Source: a virus
Reading direction: 5' to 3' (one strand)
DNA length: 62,898 nucleotides
Virus record (IMG/VR): IMGVR_UViG_3300005098_000046
Coordinates: 1 to 62,898 of that record
Every line of letters starts with the position of its first letter. The stretch's first letter is position 1. Below the pieces are notes generated by a model. It was not told the origin of the DNA, made no database searches, and saw nothing but the letters and a program-made list of their open reading frames with translations. Below are positions 33,325 through 39,612 of this stretch, in pieces. Both the position numbers and the translations under genes were made by a program.

Positions 33325-33756
33325 CTAATCACGGGGCCACGGCTCATCCATCCACGCAAGCTCCACAGCCTTGACCAGCTTGCGCCGGCACACCCACTTC
33401 TTGTAGTCGGCAGGTCTGCGCATCACAGTCAGCAAGTACTTCAAGCGCGAGTCACGCGAGCGGCGCGGCGGCTTGACCACAAACAGCACCAACATACCGC
33501 GCAACGGCGCCAGGTAGTAGCCTTCGGTGGTGCCAGTGTGCCAATTGAACAATTCGGCAGCCGCATCAGCAATCGTGTGATGCAATTGCATGGGGCCTTT
33601 GCTGTACCCACATTTGGCACAAGCGCCAGCGCCTTCTTCATCAGCCAAGTACTGCGCGCCGGTATCCGGCTCGCATACCCAGTGCGTGGACCATGTATGG
33701 CCACACCGTGGGCATAGGAACTCAACCTTCTCGCCTTGGACATGCCAAGATAGCAT
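33325..33756 (-). CDS. Zinc-ribbon protein
   Basis: A 143-residue protein with one zinc ribbon built from C-P-R-C-G-H and, 30 residues later, C-A-K-C-G-Y. The second half is basic and helical with hydrophobic strands (G-M-L-V-L-F-V-V-K). ATG 33756 follows leader L14. A nucleic-acid or host-protein binder is plausible. Confidence 0.65.
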   Translation of the reverse strand: MLSWHVQGEKVEFLCPRCGHTWSTHWVCEPDTGAQYLADEEGAGACAKCGYSKGPMQLHHTIADAAAELFNWHTGTTEGYYLAPLRGMLVLFVVKPPRRSRDSRLKYLLTVMRRPADYKKWVCRRKLVKAVELAWMDEPWPRD

Positions 33757-33857
33757 TGTTGGACCCTCCTCACCGGACATTTGGGCTCCCAAGAACCCCA
33801 TCAGCCTGCCAGTGAAAACCGACAAGCTGATGGGGGCCTTGCGGCCCCTTCCGCCAG
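33757..33857 (-). promoter_or_regulatory. Array leader L14
   Basis: Hairpin B arms 33796-33805 and 33826-33835 (CCCCATCAGC), hairpin A 33832-33848 (GGGGGCC/GGCCCC, GCAA loop), hairpin C reduced to three pairs. Motif GGTGAGGAGGGTCC follows. Confidence 0.75.
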
Positions 33858-34268
33858 CTACACAATCGCATTCGGCAATATCTCGCGCTTCAGCGCTTCA
33901 ATCGCCATCTCCTTGTTGGTGTAACCGCCCCATTCAATGCCACGGCCAGCGACGCTGGCGAAGCGCTCAATCTCTTCCTTGTCCATCACGTAGAACGTCC
34001 ACAGCCACGTGCCATCGACATGCACGTTCACAATCACATAGAACGAGCTGCGGGGACGCACCGCACGCTGTACTTCGCGCATCACTTCGCCGCGCGTCGT
34101 CAGCACTGGTGGCGCGTCGTGCATGTGGAGACAGCATGGGCATCGCAAAACATCGTCGGGGCTATTATCGCCGACTTCGAGAATGTACTTGTCATCCTCG
34201 AAGTACAGCCCCACCGACCAAGGGCGCCCACACGCCTTGCATAAAAATACAATCCGTGCAACCTTCAT
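33858..34268 (-). CDS. Zinc-ribbon protein with basic segment
   Basis: A 136-residue protein with C-K-A-C and C-P-C-C pairs about 30 residues apart, giving one zinc ribbon, followed by a beta-rich domain (F-Y-V-I-V-N-V-H-V-D-G-T-W). It ends with a helix. ATG 34268 follows leader L15. Function unknown. Confidence 0.65.
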   Translation of the reverse strand: MKVARIVFLCKACGRPWSVGLYFEDDKYILEVGDNSPDDVLRCPCCLHMHDAPPVLTTRGEVMREVQRAVRPRSSFYVIVNVHVDGTWLWTFYVMDKEEIERFASVAGRGIEWGGYTNKEMAIEALKREILPNAIV

Positions 34269-34354
34269 GTCAGACCCTCCTCACCGGATATTTGGGCCAT
34301 AGCGGCCCCCGCTGGGCGCTCAGGGCATCAGCCCCAAACGCCCAGATGGGGCGG
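34269..34354 (-). promoter_or_regulatory. Array leader L15 (short form)
   Basis: Hairpin C 34294-34308 (GGGCC/GGCCC), hairpin B built on CTGGGCG/CGCCCAG with flanking CCCC/GGGG. Hairpin A is missing, as in L8, and the outer stem reaches the upstream stop codon. Confidence 0.7.
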
Positions 34355-34669
34355 CTATACCACCATGTCGCTCAGCAACGCACGAGCGATGATAACAGCA
34401 GCCTTCAGCGACGCCTCGGCGCGCTTGCGCGGGTCATCACCCTTGCGGATGATGAAGCGCTCCGTAGTGTTGCAACCGCTCTCGCACTCCACCACATAGC
34501 AGTCGGGCTGCTGCTCGACAACGATGTCGCTGCTTCGCGTGCGCGCGAAGCAGCGCTCGCCGTCAATCGTGGTAACCAACGCCGCCAGCCGGCCGATAGC
34601 TTTCTCCAGCTCGCGGGTCGCCGCTTCAAAAAGCTCGTCGTGCTCGCCATCTTTCCACACGGCACTCAT
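34355..34669 (-). CDS. Hypothetical protein
   Basis: A 104-residue protein with an N-terminal helix, a Cys pair (E-C-E-S-G-C) and a C-terminal helix (A-A-V-I-I-A-R-A-L-L). The array motif in L16 lies 7-8 bases before ATG 34669, which decides the start. Unknown. Confidence 0.6.
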   Translation of the reverse strand: MSAVWKDGEHDELFEAATRELEKAIGRLAALVTTIDGERCFARTRSSDIVVEQQPDCYVVECESGCNTTERFIIRKGDDPRKRAEASLKAAVIIARALLSDMVV

Positions 34670-34772
34670 TTTGTTGACCCTCCTCACCGGATGTTTGAGT
34701 TCACAAGAACCCCACCAAGGCGCATCGCTCGTCTACGCCTTGGTGGGGGCCTTGCGGCCCCCCATTAAGAAC
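34670..34772 (-). promoter_or_regulatory. Array leader L16
   Basis: Hairpin B is perfect over 13 bases (34710-34722 with 34736-34748, CCCCACCAAGGCG), hairpin A 34745-34762 (GGGGGCC stem, GCAA loop) shares its G run, hairpin C is GTTC/GAAC. Confidence 0.8.
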
Positions 34773-35165
34773 CTACAGGAGAGCGGCGTGCGCCATAGCT
34801 TCGCGCACTATGTTCTCGACCTTGCTGCGCAGCACGATGCGGCGCTTCCGCTCGCCGGGCGTCACGGTGCTCGGCGCCGGCCGGCCGCCGACGCCGCCGC
34901 GGTCAACGCGCAGGTCTGCGCACTGCTTGACCAGCAACACCGCCGCTTGCCATGCAGCCCACATCGCATCGCCATCGCCATTGAAGCGCGTCAATTCATC
35001 GGCATCTTCAACCACGAAAATGCTTTCATCTTCGCGCTTCACAATGAACGGGCCGACCTTGGCATACGTGCCAACCGGCATGGCAAGCAACCGTTGCTCC
35101 GTGCAAGCAATCGCAGCATCGATGACCGCCCACAGGTTCTCGATGCCAACAGCAGCATACTTCAT
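34773..35165 (-). CDS. Hypothetical protein
   Basis: A 130-residue protein with an N-terminal Ala-rich helical part, a strand-rich middle (P-F-I-V-K-R-E-D-E-S-I-F-V-V), and a Pro/Gly/Arg-rich linker before a final helix. ATG 35165 follows the leader L17 motif. Unknown function. Confidence 0.6.
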   Translation of the reverse strand: MKYAAVGIENLWAVIDAAIACTEQRLLAMPVGTYAKVGPFIVKREDESIFVVEDADELTRFNGDGDAMWAAWQAAVLLVKQCADLRVDRGGVGGRPAPSTVTPGERKRRIVLRSKVENIVREAMAHAALL

Positions 35166-35275
35166 CGTGGACCCTCCTCGCAGGAATTAGGCAGGTTATC
35201 CTGCCCCACCATGCAACCCGTCACAGGCTGCATGGTGGGGCAGGGCAGCATTCGCTGCCCTTGCCCATCGCCGCA
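35166..35275 (-). promoter_or_regulatory. Array leader L17
   Basis: Hairpin B is perfect over 12 bases (35204-35215 with 35229-35240, CCCCACCATGCA), hairpin A 35243-35260 (GGGCAGC/GCTGCCC), hairpin C 35190-35205 (GGCAGG/CCTGCC). Motif GAGGAGGGTCC follows. Confidence 0.8.
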
Positions 35276-35584
35276 CTACGACGCACGCTCGAACCATTCA
35301 ATGCGCATCTTGCCAGGCAAGCTATCCACTTCGCCGGCCAAGAACGCGCAGCCATAAGCGCCAGCCGCCTTCACCGCAGCGTCAAGCGCGGCCAATTCTT
35401 CGCCGCTGGGCTTGACAGCCGCAATGTAATCGTGAATGGCCTCGTCATAGGGGCGCTGGTCTGGCTCAATCACAAAGTCGAATCCCCCGCTGATGGGATT
35501 CCATTCCCACCAGCCTTCCAGCACAGCAGCCTTCAGGACGAAACCCTTCGGCGGCCGCTTGCTATGCTTAAGCAATGTAGTCAT
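35276..35584 (-). CDS. Hypothetical protein, first gene of the leftward array
   Basis: A 102-residue protein with M-T-T-L-L-K-H start and hydrophobic Trp-rich part (G-W-W-E-W-N). ATG 35584 is preferred over GTG 35593 because GAGGAG overlaps the latter. Closest to the leftward promoter near 36160-36188, so it may be the most strongly or earliest expressed gene of the array. Unknown function. Confidence 0.6.
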   Translation of the reverse strand: MTTLLKHSKRPPKGFVLKAAVLEGWWEWNPISGGFDFVIEPDQRPYDEAIHDYIAAVKPSGEELAALDAAVKAAGAYGCAFLAGEVDSLPGKMRIEWFERAS

Positions 35585-35687
35585 GGCGCTCACTCCTCAT
35601 CGGTATTGGGAAGCCTTGTGGCCTCCCTTGACGGTCATGGCATTCAGCCAGGGCCGTCAAGGGAGACCACCTTGCGGTGGCCTTCCC
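35585..35687 (-). promoter_or_regulatory. Array leader L18
   Basis: Hairpin B is perfect over 11 bases (TCCCTTGACGG, ending at 35634, with 35654-35664), hairpin A 35667-35680 (CCACC/GGTGG, GCAA loop), hairpin C near 35608-35627. Ribosome motif is GATGAGGAGTGA, the most diverged. Confidence 0.75.
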
Positions 35688-35706
35688 CCGATGAGGAGGA
35701 GGGTCC
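35688..35706 (+). promoter_or_regulatory. Orphan copy of the array motif, plus strand (right border)
   Basis: CCGATGAGGAGGAGGGTCC reads on the plus strand just outside the first array gene, facing away from the array. A TTG at 35708 opens a frame of 56 codons with no recognisable content, so I do not call it a gene. Together with the copy at 25627 it brackets the array with outward or inverted copies. Confidence 0.55.
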
Positions 35707-35850
35707 TTTGCGGAGATTCGGATTATCAGCAGCCGCCAGAAGAGCGTCGTCTATCTGGCGACCTTGCGCGCGCACTCCGCTAGGCTTTACCGTCACGCGC
35801 GTTGCCAGCCAGAGCTACTGGCTATGTCAAGGTGCGCACCAGCCCCACTC

Positions 35851-35859
35851 TGTGGATAA
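35851..35859 (-). promoter_or_regulatory. DnaA box
   Basis: TGTGGATAA on plus is the reverse complement of TTATCCACA, the exact consensus DnaA box. A weaker site, CTATCCACC, lies at 35951-35959. Only one exact box is seen, so it supports but does not prove an origin. Confidence 0.5.
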
Positions 35860-36159
35860 CCATCTACGACTCTGGTGAGTCGCGGCGCGATGATTATCGG
35901 CAATTCGCCTTGGCCACAGAGTCTCGGCATCGCTGCGATATGCCACCACGCTATCCACCAGCCTTTCGTGCCAACGCACTCAGAACGCAAGCACGCCACG
36001 CTTGCAGAACCTTGTGCGACTCCGACTATGATTGTTGCCGCTCTGCCGCGCGTCAATCGACGCGCGTCCAGCACCGTTCGGTGACCGAGTCGCGCCAGTT
36101 CGCGCTCTGTGTGAAGGTTCGCCGTCGCTGGCGCGCTTGCGCGCGCCATTGACATGATA

Positions 36160-36188
36160 ATGCTAATCGACGCGCGCGAATATGTCAA
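36160..36188 (-). promoter_or_regulatory. Leftward sigma70-like promoter for the array
   Basis: On the minus strand TTGACA (36183-36188) and TAGCAT (36160-36165) are 17 bases apart: a perfect -35 and a 4 of 6 -10. It points toward the array, whose first gene begins about 575 bases away. Confidence 0.5.
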
Positions 36189-36301
36189 TAATCTATGTGT
36201 CTGGAATGTGTCAAATGCAGAATCAAATCCGTGTCGGCTCTGTGGAGTCTATGTTGCCAATGGTCACAGCGCTGTCACAAAAGACGGCGCCAGAGACGGC
36301 C

Positions 36302-36441
36302 GTAGACGCCGTAGACGGCGCTTAGGCGCCGCTCTGTGGCCACGTAGACGCCGTAGACGGCATAGACCCAGAGACCCAGACACGCACAGACGCAGAGACG
36401 GCGCGCTGGCGCTCTGTGGCCACGTGGACGCCGTAGACGGC
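36302..36441 (+). repeat. Iteron-like direct repeats
   Basis: GTAGACGCCGTAGACGGC occurs at 36302-36319 and 36344-36361 and with one change at 36424-36441. Each copy is itself two 9-base halves. The last two copies belong to a longer 32-base repeat (36331-36362 and 36411-36442), identical but for one base. Such repeats next to replication genes are typical binding sites for an initiator protein. Confidence 0.65.
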
Positions 36442-36493
36442 AGCCCCGGCGCCCCCCCCCGGCGCCCGGGCCGAAGCAAAATCTGCTTGCCGC

Positions 36494-36523
36494 TTGACAA
36501 GCGATTGCTAATCTGCTACTAAT
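36494..36523 (+). promoter_or_regulatory. Rightward sigma70-like promoter for replication genes
   Basis: TTGACA (36494-36499), an 18-base spacer and ACTAAT (36518-36523, 4 of 6). It lies about 37 bases before the first gene of the replication operon. Confidence 0.5.
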
Positions 36524-36560
36524 ACAGCACCAAAACCGCAGTCAACAGGAGGCAAATGCT

Positions 36561-36815
36561 ATGCGTATCGTGCCGACAGAAACTATGAAACAAGCAATTG
36601 AGGCCATCGCCCGGAAAGAAGCCAAGCGCCCCGAACAGATTGACTTCCGTAAATGGCTCGTCGATAGGTTCAATGAACACGGAAGCGTCTACGCCGTGTG
36701 GCGTATCCTCGATACCGATTACGGCATACACTTCAGCTATAACACCGTCCGGGTATGGTACATGCAGCTGCGCATCAATATCGAGCGCCCGAAGGCTGTC
36801 GTGGTGGAGGAGTAA
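36561..36815 (+). CDS. Small putative DNA-binding protein
   Basis: An 84-residue helical protein with a central segment (S-V-Y-A-V-W-R-I-L-D then S-Y-N-T-V-R-V-W-Y) that looks like a helix-turn-helix, common in small phage regulators. AGGAGG lies 8 bases before ATG 36561. First gene of the replication operon and nearest to the iterons, so it may bind them. No family is certain. Confidence 0.55.
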   Translation: MRIVPTETMKQAIEAIARKEAKRPEQIDFRKWLVDRFNEHGSVYAVWRILDTDYGIHFSYNTVRVWYMQLRINIERPKAVVVEE

Positions 36816-36817
36816 CC

Positions 36818-38569
36818 ATGCGCCGCGCGGTGTATGGCACTCAGGCATCGCCCGATGGCCTGAGTACAATCGTATGGCTCCGCGTGCCTTACAGCAAAGC
36901 CAACCTTGAAGCCGTCAAGTCCATCCGGCTGAATGGCGTCAAGCCACGGTGGAGCAAGTTCGCACGCGCGTGGTGGTGGCAAGTGTCGCCGTCAGACGCC
37001 GGTGACATCATCGATGCCATCCGCGCAACCTGGCCGGCAGAGTATAGCTCGGAGCAACTGGAGATTGAGCCGCCGCCGACCGCCGAACCGTTGCGGGTCC
37101 AACCAGCGACGTATAGCTGGCGGCGCAAACCGTATGAGCACCAGCGCATCGCCGTGGCCGCTATCCTGCAGCGCCCGGATTTCCTGCTGCTGGACGAGAT
37201 GGGCCTCGGCAAAACACAAACCGCCATCGACGCCGCGTGCGTGCTGTTGGAGGAAGAGAGAATTGAGCGGGTCGTCATCCTGACACCGCTCTCCGCAGCG
37301 CCGGTCTGGGCACGCGAGATACGCACAGTTGCATGGGTAAACCCCACAGACATCGCTCTGGTACGCAATAACCCGCCAGCCAAACACCCAGACCACATCC
37401 GCGGACTGAGCAACCGCGAATACAGAAGCCTTCAACTTCGCAAGCGCGCCACATGGACGATATGCCATTACGACGTTGTGCCCCGGCACCGTGGAGAGCT
37501 TGGTGCGCTCTGCAACGGCGCGCTGCTTATCTGCGATGAAGCCCACAAACTGCGGAACCCACGCGGTGTTATCAGCAAAATTGTGCTGCGCGAGTTCAAG
37601 CCGAGCCGCTTGTTGCTTATGACCGGGACACCTATCGCCGACAAGCCCGACGACATCTGGGCGCTGGCTTCGCGCGTGGCGCCGTCGGAGTTCGGCAACT
37701 GGTATACGTTCATGCAGAGATACGTAGTTTTTGCCAAGACGCGCGATGGTCGGAAGTTCCCGGTCGGGTATCGCAATCTCGACGACTTGCATCGTCGGCT
37801 TCAAACGATTAGCCTTCGGCGAAGGAAAGCGGAGTGCCTCGACCTGCCGCCGAAGATTTACGAAGTGCAATACGCCGAGTGGGGCAAGCAACAACAGCAA
37901 GCCTATACGCGCGTGCAAGAAGGCTTGCGCGTGCTGATGCAAGACGGCAGCAAAGTCGTGTCGGTGCAAGCCCCGGAGGTGCGCGCGCAACTCTTGCGCT
38001 TGCAGCAGATTGCTGACGGCTATCTGAGCGATGCCCCCGGCCGGGAAGTCTGGTTCGAGGACGTCCCGAAGTGGTCACTATGCATGGAGTTAGTGCGCGA
38101 GATAGCGCAAGGCGAAAAGGTTGTACTATGGTCGCGCTTCCGCCCGCCGGTGATTAGGGCAGCCGAAGAACTTGCGGACCTTGGCGCCGAAGCCATCTAC
38201 GGCGATGTGAAGCGCGACAAGCGCGACGAGATAGTCGCCGCATTCAATGCCGATGATGATAGGCGCGTGCTTGTCTGCCAGGTACACACCGCGTCCTTGG
38301 GGATGAACCTCCAAGTGGCCAGCACAGCTATTTTCTATGACCTGTGGTGGGCGCCTGGCCAAGTGGCGCAAGCCGAGGACCGCATTCACCGCATCGGCAG
38401 CAACAAAGTCGTTATTTTGCGTCTGGCATTGCGTAATAGCATAGACGAGCATGTACAGCAAATGCTTCAGCGAAAGGGGGAATGGGCAGACGCCGTGCTT
38501 GGTGAACAGCAGTGGACGCGTGCATTCGCGCGCGACTTCTTGCAGCGGCTGTTAGAGCCGCCAACATAA
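36818..38569 (+). CDS. SNF2/SWI2-type DNA helicase/translocase
   Basis: The protein has 583 residues. Superfamily 2 motifs appear in order: D-E-M-G-L-G-K-T-Q (Walker A, residues about 126-134), C-D-E-A-H-K (motif II), L-M-T-G-T-P-I (motif III), and in the second lobe H-T-A-S-L-G-M-N-L-Q and Q-A-E-D-R-I-H-R-I-G (motifs V and VI with the arginine finger). The N-terminal 100 residues resemble a HARP-like or substrate-binding extension. It uses ATP to move on DNA and is probably a replication or recombination remodeller. ATG 36818 follows GGAG. Confidence 0.9.
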   Translation: MRRAVYGTQASPDGLSTIVWLRVPYSKANLEAVKSIRLNGVKPRWSKFARAWWWQVSPSDAGDIIDAIRATWPAEYSSEQLEIEPPPTAEPLRVQPATYSWRRKPYEHQRIAVAAILQRPDFLLLDEMGLGKTQTAIDAACVLLEEERIERVVILTPLSAAPVWAREIRTVAWVNPTDIALVRNNPPAKHPDHIRGLSNREYRSLQLRKRATWTICHYDVVPRHRGELGALCNGALLICDEAHKLRNPRGVISKIVLREFKPSRLLLMTGTPIADKPDDIWALASRVAPSEFGNWYTFMQRYVVFAKTRDGRKFPVGYRNLDDLHRRLQTISLRRRKAECLDLPPKIYEVQYAEWGKQQQQAYTRVQEGLRVLMQDGSKVVSVQAPEVRAQLLRLQQIADGYLSDAPGREVWFEDVPKWSLCMELVREIAQGEKVVLWSRFRPPVIRAAEELADLGAEAIYGDVKRDKRDEIVAAFNADDDRRVLVCQVHTASLGMNLQVASTAIFYDLWWAPGQVAQAEDRIHRIGSNKVVILRLALRNSIDEHVQQMLQRKGEWADAVLGEQQWTRAFARDFLQRLLEPPT

Positions 38570-38592
38570 TCTCTCCTCAGGAGGCATCGACG

Positions 38593-39531
38593 ATGGGCCG
38601 AAAGAACGGAAATGGAAACGGCAAGAAGAAAGGCACCAAACTTGCGCCGGTGCAGCCGGCAGGCGGTATCCCTGCACATATTCTCGCCGCCGCCCAGCAA
38701 GCGCCGCAAGAAGTGCTGCCGGAAGCGGACCCGGAATTGCGTACCATCCCGCGCGCGCGGCTTCTGCAGAGAATGAGCCGCGACTTGGGCGCGTTCGAGC
38801 CGGGCAATATCGTCAATTCGTTGACCGGCGAGCTCATCTGGCCGCGCGCTGTGCATCTCGAACCGCCGGATTGGGTGCCGGAAGATTTCATCATCGACCC
38901 CGGCAAAGACGACCGCGCTGCTTGGGTCGTAGTGCCGCTGGACGCCTATACTGAGCGCATCTACTTCGAGGGCCTGGAGCTTGTGTGCCGCAGCGACCGC
39001 ATGGGGCGCCAGCCGCTCCCCGGCATGGCGCAGAGCGCTGCTGTCACAAGCTGCGCGGAATGCCCGCTCAAAGAATGGGGCACTACCGGCGAAGGCAAGC
39101 GCGTGCCGCCGAAGTGCAACAAGGTCGTTACGCTTGTTGTGCTTGACTACTTCAACCTGCGTGACTTGCTGGCCGGCAGCTACAGCGCCGATTTGCTCAG
39201 CGCCGCGCCAGTGGCGGTGAGCTTTGTGCGCACGAGCTTCAAGGCCGGCGCGTTTCTGTACCGGATGCTCACGCTGTCGCGGCCACCGACACCGCCGTAT
39301 CTGCGCCGCTTCGTTGTCTGGCCAGAGCTGGTCAAGGGCGACCTTGGCGAATATTACGTCTTCCGCACCGGGCTTGCCGGCTGGGTAGAGGCCGACGAGA
39401 TTGAGCCGCTTGAGCGGCTTGCTGAGATGCTTCACGAAACCCAGCCCCAAGTTTCGGAAGCCTTGCCCAGCGAGTTTAGCGACGACACCGGCGACGCACT
39501 GGACGATGAAGACGTGTTCGCCGATATGTAG
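38593..39531 (+). CDS. Putative single-stranded DNA-binding protein
   Basis: A 312-residue protein with a Lys/Asn/Gly-rich N terminus, a middle domain with a C-x-x-C-P-L...C zinc-like cluster (C-A-E-C-P-L-K-E-W-G then P-K-C-N-K), and an acidic C terminus (D-D-E-D-V-F-A-D-M). The acidic tip is typical of SSB proteins, which use it to bind partners. Similar Cys-bearing proteins are encoded next to phage primases. It lies between helicase and primase, fitting a role in protecting single strands. Family identity is inferred. Confidence 0.55.
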   Translation: MGRKNGNGNGKKKGTKLAPVQPAGGIPAHILAAAQQAPQEVLPEADPELRTIPRARLLQRMSRDLGAFEPGNIVNSLTGELIWPRAVHLEPPDWVPEDFIIDPGKDDRAAWVVVPLDAYTERIYFEGLELVCRSDRMGRQPLPGMAQSAAVTSCAECPLKEWGTTGEGKRVPPKCNKVVTLVVLDYFNLRDLLAGSYSADLLSAAPVAVSFVRTSFKAGAFLYRMLTLSRPPTPPYLRRFVVWPELVKGDLGEYYVFRTGLAGWVEADEIEPLERLAEMLHETQPQVSEALPSEFSDDTGDALDDEDVFADM

Positions 39532-39545
39532 GCCCGCAGCGGAGA

Positions 39546-39583
39546 AAGGGGCTGGCGTATAACACGCACCGCGCCGGCCCCTT
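39546..39583 (+). terminator. Hairpin between SSB-like and primase genes (partial terminator)
   Basis: AAGGGGCTGGCG (39546-39557) pairs with CGCCGGCCCCTT (39572-39583), giving a 12-base stem with one G-U pair. It is followed by CGCATTCTTCTTC, only weakly U-rich. It may reduce, not stop, reading into the primase gene. Confidence 0.5.
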
Positions 39584-39612
39584 CGCATTCTTCTTCGCCG
39601 GGAGGGTCGCCA

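Larger units (their letters stand above)
35707..36560. other. Non-coding region, candidate replication origin
   Basis: About 850 bases without a convincing gene between the leftward array and the rightward replication genes. It holds a perfect DnaA box (TTATCCACA, minus strand, at 35851-35859), a second weaker match at 35951, 18-base repeated units at 36302-36441, a run of nine C at 36452-36460, and divergent promoters. This mix is typical of an origin and early control region. Open frames in it have poor starts and overlap these elements. Confidence 0.6.

Noticed and set aside
35793-36188. 131-residue minus frame in the origin region
   Set aside because: No ribosome site, overlaps the leftward promoter and DnaA box, composition not protein-like. 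It is better seen as non-coding.
36299-36442. CRISPR-like repeats
   Set aside because: Only three imperfect copies with unequal spacing (42 and 80 bases), no palindromic repeat of CRISPR length, no cas genes, and an internal 9-base substructure typical of iterons.
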